64,000 nt of DNA from DASPNM01 sp035626515 (GCA_035626515.1 DASPNM010000019.1:186001-250000), one strand, 5' to 3'; positions 17,189 to 25,303 are shown, counted from the stretch's first letter. Numbers and translations: made by a program. Notes: generated by a model from the letters alone, not told the origin.

Positions 17189-17410
17189 CTGTGAGGGGAG
17201 GAGTCGAACCTCCACGGGGAAGTTAGCTACAACACAATGCTTAGTGGTCAACCCTGGCGCTGACGCGGCTTCACCGGTCGGCGTGCAGACCAGCTTCGCT
17301 GGGTCTGCATCGGCGTTAACTTGGTAACGTCGGCTCTATGTTATGTTTGTCCTTTGACCCCCACCCCCGAGACAAGAGGGCATGTCTGCCAAAATTTCAT
17401 CACCCCACAG
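17189..17410 (-). ncRNA. Structured RNA with tRNA-like ends (tmRNA-like or giant-variable-arm tRNA)
   Basis: Read on the - strand, the two ends pair as an 8-bp acceptor-type stem (CTGTGGGG at 17410-17403 with CCTCACAG at 17196-17189, one G-T). The 3' side has a perfect T-arm: GGAGG, loop TTCGACT, CCTCC at 17213-17197. The 5' side has a D-loop-like GAAATTTTGGCAGACATG resembling class II tRNAs, then a possible anticodon-type arm CCCTC-TTGTCTC-GGGGG (17380-17364). A 6-bp long-range helix (GGTCAA 17359-17354 with TTGACC 17251-17246) closes a domain of three hairpins at 17311-17332, 17283-17310 and 17262-17279. A tmRNA reading is supported by ACTAAGCAT before the T-arm and a CGGGG/CCCCG helix, but the length of 222 is short and I see no ALAA-type tag frame. 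No CCA is encoded. Confidence 0.55.
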
Positions 17411-17411
17411 T

Positions 17412-17445
17412 GTAGAGTCGAGAGTCGGGAGTCAGGAATCGGGAG
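17412..17445 (+). repeat. Second GAGTCGGGAGTC repeat block
   Basis: TAGAGTCGAGAGTCGGGAGTC followed by degenerate copies, split here as TAGAGTCGAGAGT and CGGGAGTC. It starts two bases beyond the 5' end of the structured RNA, so related repeats stand on both sides of that gene. Confidence 0.8.
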
Positions 17446-17597
17446 CCCGCCCTGAGGCGACTTTCGACAAAGAACTGCAACAAAAATAAAGAATCGGGGC
17501 TAAATGTTTTCTAATTCTTAAGTATTTAATGAAAAACTTCGAAAATATTTAATAATTAAAGTAAATTAGTTTACTAAATTCAAAAAGCAGTCTGAAA
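17446..17597. promoter_or_regulatory. AT-rich region upstream of the Lrp-type gene with inverted repeat
   Basis: This stretch is much richer in A and T than its surroundings. At 17560-17575 it has AGTAAA, TTAG, TTTACT, a perfect 6-4-6 inverted repeat about 22 bases before the ATG. Lrp/AsnC proteins often bind AT-rich imperfect palindromes in their own promoters, so this is a candidate autoregulatory site. No exact TAnnTTTG element was found here. Confidence 0.5.
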
Positions 17598-18062
17598 ATG
17601 GCGTCCCGATTGAATGTTGACAAACTGGATTTGCAGATCATCCAGCATCTTATGGAGGACGCGGAAATCTCCTACGCGCGCCTCGGGAAAAAATTATTCG
17701 TCTCCGCGGGCACCATTCACGTGCGTATCCGGAAACTCCGCCAGGCAGGCATTGTAAAAGGCACCAGGCTGAAGGTGGATCTGAAAAAGCTGGGTTACGA
17801 TGTGATCGCGTTCATCGGGATCTATTTGAAAGAAAGCTCGCTTTATGATGCGGTCGCGAAGGAGTTGCATAAATTGCCGGAGATCGTTCGCGTGAATTAC
17901 ACCACGGGTAACTACAGTATGTTTGCCGAAGTGATTTGCAAGGATATCGTCCAGCTTCGTACTGTACTGCACGACCAGCTGCAGAAGATCCGGGGGATCG
18001 AACGAACCGAAACATTCATTTCCCTGGAAGAAAGCATCCATCGCAATGTCCGCATCATCTGA
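17598..18062 (+). CDS. Lrp/AsnC family transcriptional regulator
   Basis: A 154-residue regulator with an N-terminal winged helix-turn-helix (about residues 6-55: LDLQIIQHLMEDAEISYARLGKKL and SAGTIHVRIRKLRQAGIVKG) and a C-terminal RAM ligand-binding domain (about 65-150). The family senses amino acids or related molecules and forms octamers or dimers. Its last 17 bases overlap the start of the flippase gene, so it may be co-translated with the polysaccharide genes and regulate them or itself. A palindrome lies in the AT-rich DNA upstream. The effector cannot be read from the sequence. Confidence 0.92.
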   Translation: MASRLNVDKLDLQIIQHLMEDAEISYARLGKKLFVSAGTIHVRIRKLRQAGIVKGTRLKVDLKKLGYDVIAFIGIYLKESSLYDAVAKELHKLPEIVRVNYTTGNYSMFAEVICKDIVQLRTVLHDQLQKIRGIERTETFISLEESIHRNVRII

Positions 18063-19500
18063 AAAAATTGTTTACAGGTTTTTTTCTTCGCTCGGCTTAC
18101 TCGTGGCATTGAACGCGGTCATCAAGCCGGTGTGGATTTTTGGAATCGACCGTGAGGTGCAGCTTCAGGCGGGAAGTAGTTCATATGGCCACTACTTTGC
18201 CCTGTTCAACCTGACCGTGGTGCTGGGATTCCTGCTCGACTGGGGGCTCACCAGTTATGTTCAGCGTCAACTCTCCGCCGGCCAGGGGGAATTGCTGAAA
18301 TACGCAGGAAACCTTCTTGGGGCAAAAACGCTGATGATCTTCGCTTACGTAATTGCCGTATCTGTGACCGCGGCGGCGGCGGGAATCCGCGACTGGCGGC
18401 TGCTTGCCACACTGGTGCTGATGCAGGTGATGACTTCTCTCTTTCTGTTTTTTCGCTCGGTAATCACCGCACATCAGTGGTTTCGCACAGACGCGTGGTT
18501 TTCGGTGCTGGATAAAGCCCTGTTGATCCTGCTTTGCGGCAGCGTACTTTATTTCCCCCTGGTTTTTGAGACGTTAACCGTGGAACGGTTCGCATTTTTT
18601 CAACTTGCCTGCATTTCCCTCGCCACTTTATCCGCCCTTTCCGTACTGTTTCGCCGGGGAGTCCGTTTCGAGTTGCGTATGAAAAACAACATGGCCCGCC
18701 GGTTGTTGCGCGACATCTGGCCTTTCGCCGCGATACTTTTTGTGATGGCGGCTCATTACCGGCTGGATGGATTTCTAATCGAAAGGCTAAGCGATGCTTC
18801 GGAAGCCGGGCTCTATGCGGCTGGCTTTCGACTGCTTGACGCGACAAACATGGTGGGCTATTTATTTGCTTCCTTCCTGTTACCATTCGCAGCACGTCAT
18901 GCGGGAACCGATAGGGAAACGGTGAATTCGGTGGTGCTGGGCAGCCGCGATCTTTTGTTGCTAGGCAGCATACTAATAGCCACGTGTTCCTTTTTTCTTT
19001 CCGACTGGCTCGCCATCCTGCTCTATGGCGGGAGGATCGATGGGGCGGCCACCATACTTTCCTCGCTCATGCCTGCGCTTATCGGCCTCTCACTCGTTCA
19101 GATTTATGGAACTGTGCTCACTGCTACCGGTCACCTGCACGCGTTCTGCCTGATCATCCTGGCAGCATTGTTCCTGAGCGTGGGTACGAACCTGCTGCTG
19201 ATTCCGCATTACGGCGCACGCGCGGCAGCATGGACTGCCGTGTTCAGCCAGGCCGCTGCAGGAGCCGGCTGTATGCTCTATTGCACGCTTCGTCTAAAAA
19301 TGCCGGCGGGATTTCGGAATCTTTGCCTTCATGTTCTCGCGGCCATCATTCTTTCAATGTTTCTTTTTGCGGGCACACGCTGGGGAATCAATGAATGGTT
19401 GCTCGTGGGCGTGAGCGCCGTGATCGCGGGAGTTTTTGTATTGCTTATGAGGCCGGAACTGCGCAGCTATTGGTCGAGGCTGAAAACATCAGTAATTTGA
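18046..19500 (+). CDS. Polysaccharide flippase (Wzx-like, MOP superfamily)
   Basis: A 484-residue integral membrane protein with 12-14 hydrophobic helices, of the lipopolysaccharide/teichoic-acid exporter type. It begins SEKIVYRFFSSLGLL and has the family PVWIFGIDREVQL and GLYAAGFRLLDATNM segments. It would move lipid-linked oligosaccharide across the inner membrane. It overlaps the regulator gene by 17 bases and is followed 17 bases later by a Wzz-like gene and then by a ligase/polymerase, a compact surface-polysaccharide export set. No glycosyltransferase gene is inside this cluster. Confidence 0.88.
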   Translation: MSASSEKIVYRFFSSLGLLVALNAVIKPVWIFGIDREVQLQAGSSSYGHYFALFNLTVVLGFLLDWGLTSYVQRQLSAGQGELLKYAGNLLGAKTLMIFAYVIAVSVTAAAAGIRDWRLLATLVLMQVMTSLFLFFRSVITAHQWFRTDAWFSVLDKALLILLCGSVLYFPLVFETLTVERFAFFQLACISLATLSALSVLFRRGVRFELRMKNNMARRLLRDIWPFAAILFVMAAHYRLDGFLIERLSDASEAGLYAAGFRLLDATNMVGYLFASFLLPFAARHAGTDRETVNSVVLGSRDLLLLGSILIATCSFFLSDWLAILLYGGRIDGAATILSSLMPALIGLSLVQIYGTVLTATGHLHAFCLIILAALFLSVGTNLLLIPHYGARAAAWTAVFSQAAAGAGCMLYCTLRLKMPAGFRNLCLHVLAAIILSMFLFAGTRWGINEWLLVGVSAVIAGVFVLLMRPELRSYWSRLKTSVI

Positions 19501-19517
19501 AAACTTAAACCATCCCC

Positions 19518-20318
19518 ATGCCCGATCCGGCTTATGTTTTTCTACGATGGTGGAGGCGAATTTTGCTGATCGTTATTGTTACTCTCCTTCTGGTCGGCAC
19601 GATCGTCTTCATGCGTCCCCGGCAATATCTTTCCGTGGTCACCGCTCTTCCCGCCAGCCCGGTGTTCAGCGACAAGGCCGCCATCTTCAGTGATCAGGTG
19701 GAGGCACTCTATCCGCCGCTGGGAGGCACGGACGACGTGGACCGCCTTGTGGGGACTGCGCAACTCGATACGGTCTACCTGGCCGTCACGGACGAGTTCA
19801 ATCTTTGGGATCATTACCGGCTCAATGCTGGTTCGCAGTTTGTGCGCGAACGTGCAGCCAGGCTGTTGCGCCAGAACTGCCGCGTGTACAAGAGCGGTTA
19901 CGGTGAACTAAAAATCAAGGTCTGGGACACCGACCGCAACCTCGCGCCCCAGCTGGCGAATGCTTTCGCAGAGAAACTGCAAGAGCTGCACCAGGCTGTG
20001 CAGCAGGAGCGCAACCGGGCCGTGCTCGCAAGTCTTCGGTCGCGCCGGGAACGCCTCCTATCCGGGATGGACAGCATTGCGCCGGAAAGACGAGCTATGG
20101 CGAACGCACGGCTCGTCAATTACGAAATATTGATCGACCAGTATGAAACGGTCGTTGAAACGAAAACCGCTGCATTCGTGCTTGTCGAAAAAGCATCGCC
20201 GGCAGTGCATCCTGACCGGCCCCGCCGGCTTCGAATATTGGCAGTGAGTCTTTTTGCAAGCCTGTTCTTTGGTTTTTTGCTCGCGCTGTTCTTTGAGCGC
20301 AAGAAGTCAGAAGCATGA
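19518..20318 (+). CDS. Wzz-like chain-length/co-polymerase protein
   Basis: A 266-residue protein with one helix at each end (about residues 12-32 and 240-260) and a large periplasmic domain between them containing an Arg/Gln-rich coiled-coil stretch (about 150-200). The Pro-rich EKASPAVHPDRPRR segment before the second helix is typical of polysaccharide co-polymerases. There is no tyrosine-kinase domain. Such proteins set the length of the polymer made by a Wzy-type enzyme, which fits the next gene. Its stop overlaps the next start by four bases (ATGA). Confidence 0.8.
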   Translation: MPDPAYVFLRWWRRILLIVIVTLLLVGTIVFMRPRQYLSVVTALPASPVFSDKAAIFSDQVEALYPPLGGTDDVDRLVGTAQLDTVYLAVTDEFNLWDHYRLNAGSQFVRERAARLLRQNCRVYKSGYGELKIKVWDTDRNLAPQLANAFAEKLQELHQAVQQERNRAVLASLRSRRERLLSGMDSIAPERRAMANARLVNYEILIDQYETVVETKTAAFVLVEKASPAVHPDRPRRLRILAVSLFASLFFGFLLALFFERKKSEA

Positions 20319-21763
20319 ACCTGCTGCGATATAGAAGCCTTATGCCGGTCGTATGGTCGGCAATGTTCGTCCTGTTTGCGGGCGCTGCCGCTTTACTTGA
20401 CCAGCTCGTGTTGTTGCTGGTTCCGTTTTTCGTTTTAACAGCTTACGAGGGGTGGGTGCGCCCCCGGACAGTACTCCTTCTACTTTTGATCACGTTGCCG
20501 TTTTCCGTCGAAGTACAGGTCAGCAAGTCACTTTCGATGGATCTTCCCGATGAAGCGATAATGATTTTTTTGGCTTTCATCGTGACAGGCTATCTCATTT
20601 ACGATCCTACCCTGCTTCCGCCACAACTTCTGCGACATCCTTTGTTTCTGTTGCTTGTGATGGCAGTTTTCTGGACGCTCGTGAGCGCCCTCTTTGCAGC
20701 CGATATTCAAATCGCGATGAAATTTCTACTTGCGAAGTGCTGGTATTTACTTGCTTTTCTGATCGCTCCCCTGGTTTTCCTCAGGAATGAATTCCACATT
20801 CGACAGGCTGCACGGCTGTTTCTATTCAGTCTCGCCATTGTGGTGCTCATCGTCCTGTGCCGTCATGCTCTTCGTGGATTCAGTTTTGCATCGGTGAACG
20901 AGGCGGTGGCTCCTTTTTTCCGGAACCACGTGAATTATAGCGCCATGCTGGCCTGCAGTCTGCCCATGGTGATCGCGATAGGGCAGCTCCAGAAAAAAAG
21001 GAAACGCTGGCTTACGGGGCTTGCGTTGGTAATTATTCTTGCAGGTTTGTATTTTGGCTTTTCACGCGGCGCGTGGCTTGCCGTTATAGCGGCAGCAGCA
21101 TCGTGGTGGCTAATCCGTCACAGGCTGATGCTGGTTTCCTTCGTGCTCGCGGTCGTGGTTTCCGCGGGATTTATCCTCTGGCTTCGGTCAGGGGAAAATT
21201 ACCTGCGTTTCGCGCCGGATTACCAGCGCACGATTTTTCACCCGGATTTTGCGGAACATCTTCGGGCAACGTACCGCGGTCGCGATATCTCCACGGCGGA
21301 GCGATTTCACCGCTGGGTCGCTGGCGCGAGGATGATCCCCGACCGTCCCCTGACCGGGGTGGGTCCCAATTCATTTTACTACCACTACCAGGAATACGCG
21401 CTACCCGTTTTTCGAACCTGGGTAAGTGAGAATCCCGAGCGGTCAACCGTTCACAATTATTTCCTGTTGTTGGCCATTGAACAGGGATTGCCGGCCCTGA
21501 TTATTTTCCTGTTGCTGACCGCGGCCGTCTGGTATTACGCCGAAAAGCTGTATCACAGGATCAGGAACCGGTTTTACCGGACGCTCGCAATAACTGCAGG
21601 AACGATATTTTCTGTAGTGATCACGCTCAACCTTCTGAGCGACCTGATCGAAACAGACAAGGTGGGAAGCTTCTTTTTCTTTTGTATCGCCATGCTCATC
21701 ATCGCAGACCTCCAATCACGCGGGGAATCAGATACGTCCTCGCACATTAAGCGCGTCGCGTAA
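20315..21763 (+). CDS. O-antigen ligase/polymerase family protein (Wzy/WaaL-like)
   Basis: A 482-residue membrane protein with about twelve helices and a periplasmic loop (about residues 290-390) of the Wzy_C type: the GVGPNSFYYHYQEY segment with RTWVSENPERSTVHNYFLLLAIEQGLPAL carries the conserved Arg and His that define O-antigen ligases and polymerases. Ligase and polymerase cannot be told apart by sequence alone; the neighbouring flippase and Wzz-like genes favour a polymerase. The last 36 bases overlap the convergent ABC permease gene. Confidence 0.85.
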   Translation: MNLLRYRSLMPVVWSAMFVLFAGAAALLDQLVLLLVPFFVLTAYEGWVRPRTVLLLLLITLPFSVEVQVSKSLSMDLPDEAIMIFLAFIVTGYLIYDPTLLPPQLLRHPLFLLLVMAVFWTLVSALFAADIQIAMKFLLAKCWYLLAFLIAPLVFLRNEFHIRQAARLFLFSLAIVVLIVLCRHALRGFSFASVNEAVAPFFRNHVNYSAMLACSLPMVIAIGQLQKKRKRWLTGLALVIILAGLYFGFSRGAWLAVIAAAASWWLIRHRLMLVSFVLAVVVSAGFILWLRSGENYLRFAPDYQRTIFHPDFAEHLRATYRGRDISTAERFHRWVAGARMIPDRPLTGVGPNSFYYHYQEYALPVFRTWVSENPERSTVHNYFLLLAIEQGLPALIIFLLLTAAVWYYAEKLYHRIRNRFYRTLAITAGTIFSVVITLNLLSDLIETDKVGSFFFFCIAMLIIADLQSRGESDTSSHIKRVA

Positions 21764-22816
21764 GCCGTTGCCCAGCAAATTGAAGGCAAGCACAAGTAAC
21801 ATAATGGCAAAACCGGGTGCCAGCGCCAGCATCGGGTTTTCCGTGATGATGAAATTGTAGTTTTCTTTGATCATCAATCCCCAGCTGGGCTGCGGCGGCT
21901 GCACTCCGATTCCGAGAAAACTAAGGCCTGCTTCGATCACGATAGCCGAAGCGAAATTGGAAGCGGTGATCACCAGCACGGGCCCCAGTATGTTGGGCCA
22001 TATGTGGCGGACGATGGTGCGTGCGTGCGAAAAGCCAAGCGCCCGCGTCGCCTCTACGAATTCCAGTTCGCGCACTGCCAGTACCTGACCGCGCACGAGC
22101 CGGGCCACGTTTACCCACATCGTGAGTCCGACTGCGATGAAGATTTGCCAGAATCCTTTCCCCAGCGCGAGCGTAATCGCGAATACCAACAACAGGGTAG
22201 GTATGCTCCACAACACATTGATGAACCACATGACTACATGGTCAATTCGCCCCCGGAAATAACCAGCAAGCGAACCGAGTACGAGCCCGATCATGAGCGA
22301 AATGATCGCGGTGATTAGCCCCACGCTCAGGCTGACACGGGTGCCGATCAACAGGCGACTGAGGATGTCGCGGCCGTACTTGTCGGTACCCAACAGAAAC
22401 CTCAGCTTCACGACAGGATCCGGGGCCAGTGCCGAAATGTGAAAAGCCTGGCGTTCGCTGACTCCTTCGTCCACATATTTTTCAACAATGATGCTGTCGC
22501 CTTTCCTTGCGTATTGCACAATCGGCAGATAAAAATATTTGTCTTCACGTCCGTACAGCATGCGTTCCGGAGTTCCCACGTTCTGCACGGGCGGGTCTTT
22601 TTTCACGAGAAGGAACTCGCGGCTGGTTCCCGGCTTTTCACCGCCGATTTCCAGGATGATCCGGTTTGCAAACGGTGAAGGGTCGGGAGCGACGAAATAA
22701 CCGAATACCGCGACAAGTATCGCGATTGCAATCACGAATATTCCAAAGACCGCGCCCGGGTTTTTTCGCAATCTTCGCCAGGCGGCGCGGGAAAATGATT
22801 GCTCGGGAACTATCAC
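21728..22816 (-). CDS. ABC transporter permease, OppC/DppC type
   Basis: A 362-residue permease of the dipeptide/oligopeptide importer class. An N-terminal helix (about 25-45) is followed by a periplasmic insertion of roughly 100 residues, then five more helices. The binding-protein-dependent transport motif EAxxxLGFSxxxIxxxHxxP is present as EATRALGFSHARTIVRHIWPN, and the family GTDKYGRDILSRL and GLSFLGIGVQPPQPSWG segments are clear. No OppB, ATPase or binding-protein gene is adjacent, so it is an orphan subunit, as often in Bacteroidota. Substrate unknown. Confidence 0.92.
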   Translation of the reverse strand: MIVPEQSFSRAAWRRLRKNPGAVFGIFVIAIAILVAVFGYFVAPDPSPFANRIILEIGGEKPGTSREFLLVKKDPPVQNVGTPERMLYGREDKYFYLPIVQYARKGDSIIVEKYVDEGVSERQAFHISALAPDPVVKLRFLLGTDKYGRDILSRLLIGTRVSLSVGLITAIISLMIGLVLGSLAGYFRGRIDHVVMWFINVLWSIPTLLLVFAITLALGKGFWQIFIAVGLTMWVNVARLVRGQVLAVRELEFVEATRALGFSHARTIVRHIWPNILGPVLVITASNFASAIVIEAGLSFLGIGVQPPQPSWGLMIKENYNFIITENPMLALAPGFAIMLLVLAFNLLGNGLRDALNVRGRI

Positions 22817-22840
22817 GCTGAAAAGATAGAGAGAAAACGG

Positions 22841-23956
22841 CTACCGCACCCGGCGACCTTTCCAGCGATAGGTGCCCAGTTGGCCGAGGAAACCGACGAT
22901 AATGGTGTAGGCGATGTGCAGCGGCTGAAAAAAGAAAAAAGACGTCAACAACCGCTCCTGACCATAGAACCGCGCCACGGAAGCCACGAAAGGAAGCTCA
23001 ACAAGTGTCTTGATGATCATCAGAATGATAAAGGTTAGCCAGTACCAAAAGTTCCAAAACCCCGCGACCAACAGGAAAAGAAAAGTCAGGTTGAATGCAA
23101 ACACAAGCGCCAGCACTGCAAAAAGTCGCGCGTCTTTGTAGTGAAAGGTTTTGCTGGCCCAGCGAATGCGCTGATGAACCAGTTCGTTCCAGGTGCTCAT
23201 CGGCGCGGAGATGACAATAGCGGAATTAGATTTGAGGTAATGAACCCGGTCGCGATAGCGGCTCCGGATTTTCTGCATCAACAAAAGGTCGTCGCCTGAA
23301 GCGATGTGATCGATGCCGGCGAAGCCATTCACCGCTTCGAAAGCAGCACGCTCGTATCCCAGATTAGCGCCATTGCATAAGGCATGAACGCCGCGATGAA
23401 CGGACCCTGCGGTAATTCCCTGCAAGACGAGGAAGTCGAGGCACTGGAAACGCTCCAGCCAGGAATTATTGCAACTGAGCCTCACTGGCGCGGCGATAAA
23501 AGCCGAATTCCGGGATTCCCGGAATGCCGCCATCGTTTCAAGCCAGGATGGAGGGAGGATGCAGTCCGCATCGGTAGTGAGGATGAATTCGCCCTGGCCG
23601 GAACGAATACCTGTTTCGATCGCCTTTTTTTTCTGAGCGTTGACTATTTCGCCCTCCAGCCGGATGAGGCGCACCGAAAGATCGCAGGCAACAATTTCGG
23701 CGGTGGAATCCGTCGAGTGGTCATCGATTACTACTGTTTCAACCAAGTCTTTTGGATAAGTCTGAACGCGTAGGGAATCGAGGAGACCAGGAATGTGCCG
23801 CTCCTCGTTTCGAGCAGGGATTATGACTGAAAGGCGGGTTTTCGGCCTTCTTTCCGGCGGCAAAAATTCCGGGACGGAACGCCAGGCGGAATAGTAATAT
23901 AAAATAAGAAGACCGTACCCCAGGGTAAGCAATATGAGTACGATCGCGACTGCCAT
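22841..23956 (-). CDS. Glycosyltransferase family 2 membrane protein
   Basis: A 371-residue processive-type GT2. One N-terminal helix (about residues 1-22), a GT-A domain with LSVIIPARNEERHIPGLL, the DDHSTD nucleotide site, the TTDADC metal site, SGDDLLLMQK, and the QRIRW acceptor motif, then three C-terminal helices (about 270-350). It resembles enzymes adding sugars to lipids or building extracellular glycans. I use the ATG at 23956, six bases downstream of a TAGATTTG promoter element, rather than the TTG at 23965 inside that element. Confidence 0.9.
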   Translation of the reverse strand: MAVAIVLILLTLGYGLLILYYYSAWRSVPEFLPPERRPKTRLSVIIPARNEERHIPGLLDSLRVQTYPKDLVETVVIDDHSTDSTAEIVACDLSVRLIRLEGEIVNAQKKKAIETGIRSGQGEFILTTDADCILPPSWLETMAAFRESRNSAFIAAPVRLSCNNSWLERFQCLDFLVLQGITAGSVHRGVHALCNGANLGYERAAFEAVNGFAGIDHIASGDDLLLMQKIRSRYRDRVHYLKSNSAIVISAPMSTWNELVHQRIRWASKTFHYKDARLFAVLALVFAFNLTFLFLLVAGFWNFWYWLTFIILMIIKTLVELPFVASVARFYGQERLLTSFFFFQPLHIAYTIIVGFLGQLGTYRWKGRRVR

Positions 23957-23962
23957 CGGCAA

Positions 23963-23970
23963 CAAATCTA
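23963..23970 (-). promoter_or_regulatory. -7 element TAGATTTG for the GT2 gene
   Basis: The exact TAnnTTTG match ends six bases before the ATG on the - strand, in the gap after the hydrolase gene. It implies an independent, probably leaderless transcript for the glycosyltransferase. Confidence 0.5.
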
Positions 23971-23971
23971 A

Positions 23972-24790
23972 TCACTCGTTCAGGGCGGGCAAGAGTTCGG
24001 CGGCATGTTTTTCACGCAGCAGCTCGTGCCCGGAGTTGATTACGTAGATCCTCGCCTGGGATTCCATCCGGGTAGTGAATTTCCGCCCACGCCTGGCCGA
24101 GATGATCCGGTCGTGCTTTCCATAAACTATACGCACAGGAATATCCCAGCGGCGAATTGCCGCTTGCAGGCGTCGCCGCCGCGGCCGCAGTTCCCGGAGG
24201 GCAGTCCACCGGCAATAAAGCGCTTCCCGCACACCGGCGTCGCCGATGTAGAATCTTACAAACTTAAAAATGCTTGCGTTCACCAGTCCAAGCCGGTTGA
24301 TCATGCTCAGCAGCAAGGAGAACCAGGCTGGTTTGTACATGGTATAACGAAACAGTTTATTTCCCAAACGGGTCTGCGTGGAAAGCCAGTACCAGAAATC
24401 CAGCTTCAGTCCGTCAGGCGCCAGCAGAACAAGCTTTGAAGTTCTTTCGGGGCGTAATTCGAGAAGCGAAAGCGCCACGCGGCCCCCCAGGCTGAAGCCC
24501 ATCAATACCGGCCGGATAGTGGCACCTATCCCGTTGTCCGACTCGATGCCTGCGATGATAGCTCCGAGATCGCCCGGAGTGAACTTTAATCCTTCCCCCC
24601 ACTTGGTTTTTCCGTGAAAGGGCAAATCAGGGGCGTAGAATGTGAAGCGGTCACCCGCGAATTTTTCCAGAAAGCCGAATGATTCCCCGGATTCGCCATA
24701 GCCGTGAAAGCAGTAGACCGGTATCGGTCCGGAACCAAACCGGTAATAGCAGATCGAGGAGCGCTGGTATAAGAGGAATTGTTGCGTCAC
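23972..24790 (-). CDS. Alpha/beta hydrolase
   Basis: A 272-residue alpha/beta-fold hydrolase. The oxyanion segment is YCFHGYGESGESFGFL (about residue 30), the nucleophile elbow is GFSLGG (Ser about residue 103), an acidic residue candidate lies in VYGKHDRIIS, and the catalytic His is in INSGHELLREK. No signal peptide is seen, so it should be cytoplasmic. Its substrate is not evident. It begins with GTG and is divergent from the MarR-type gene, with a 72-base gap holding the MarR promoter. Confidence 0.88.
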   Translation of the reverse strand: MTQQFLLYQRSSICYYRFGSGPIPVYCFHGYGESGESFGFLEKFAGDRFTFYAPDLPFHGKTKWGEGLKFTPGDLGAIIAGIESDNGIGATIRPVLMGFSLGGRVALSLLELRPERTSKLVLLAPDGLKLDFWYWLSTQTRLGNKLFRYTMYKPAWFSLLLSMINRLGLVNASIFKFVRFYIGDAGVREALYCRWTALRELRPRRRRLQAAIRRWDIPVRIVYGKHDRIISARRGRKFTTRMESQARIYVINSGHELLREKHAAELLPALNE

Positions 24791-24833
24791 AGCAAATTTC
24801 CCGAACAGTGTTGCGGAGTTCCAAAAATAAGGC

Positions 24834-24861
24834 TAAATTTGATTAGTTGTATAAACAACTA
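24834..24861 (+). promoter_or_regulatory. Promoter and MarR-type operator for the MarR-acyl-CoA dehydrogenase operon
   Basis: TAAATTTG at 24834-24841 is an exact -7 element, with TTG at 24811-24813 (spacing 20) as a -33 element. Overlapping its downstream edge, TAGTTGTATAAACAACTA at 24844-24861 is a perfect 7-4-7 inverted repeat ending one base before the ATG. This TAGTTG...CAACTA form is a known MarR-family operator type, so the product should repress its own operon by blocking initiation. Confidence 0.75.
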
Positions 24862-24862
24862 T

Positions 24863-25303
24863 ATGCCAAACAACCAATTTTCGAAAGGCGAGCTGTACAG
24901 TTTTATTACCGGCAAAGCCTCCACGGCAATTGCCCGGCGGCTGCAAAAAAAATTCAATACCGCGGGGCTCAACCTGACGATCGAGCAGTGGAGCGTGCTG
25001 TACCACCTTTGGAAGGAAGACGGCCAAAGTCAGCAGCAGCTCTGCAACGCGACGTTTCGCGACAAGCCGAGCATCACGCGGCTGCTGGACAATATGGAGC
25101 GTCTGAATCTTGTAAAGCGCGTGGCTGCAGACAACGACCGGCGCGTGAACCGCATCTTTCTGACGCGGCAGGCGCAGAAGCTGGAAGAGCCTACCATGCG
25201 GCTCGCGGACGAGACCCTGCACGAAGCGCTTCAGTCCGTGCCCGCAAGCAAGATTGAATGGTGCCGGGAAGTATTGCAGATCGTCTACAACAATTTGAAA
25301 TAA
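24863..25303 (+). CDS. MarR family transcriptional regulator
   Basis: A 146-residue winged-helix repressor. The ATG at 24863 is chosen because it follows the promoter and operator directly; the upstream frame would read through both. The DNA-binding region is QSQQQLCNATFRDKPSITRLLDNMERLNLVKR with the wing DNDRRVNRIFLT (about residues 60-110), and helices at both ends form the dimer interface. The acyl-CoA dehydrogenase gene starts 9 bases after its stop, so the regulator most likely controls this fatty-acid oxidation gene, perhaps sensing an acyl-CoA or an aromatic ligand (inference). Confidence 0.92.
   Translation: MPNNQFSKGELYSFITGKASTAIARRLQKKFNTAGLNLTIEQWSVLYHLWKEDGQSQQQLCNATFRDKPSITRLLDNMERLNLVKRVAADNDRRVNRIFLTRQAQKLEEPTMRLADETLHEALQSVPASKIEWCREVLQIVYNNLK

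Noticed and set aside
17364..17380. Ordinary tRNA-Asp or tRNA-Leu gene
   Set aside because: The anticodon-like loop would read GTC with T at position 37, inside a Leu-type D-arm context, and the distance to the T-arm is about 150 bases, so a standard tRNA call fails.
24779..24862. Upstream extension of the MarR gene to the ATG at 24779
   Set aside because: This frame would translate through the promoter and operator, and family homology starts at 24863.
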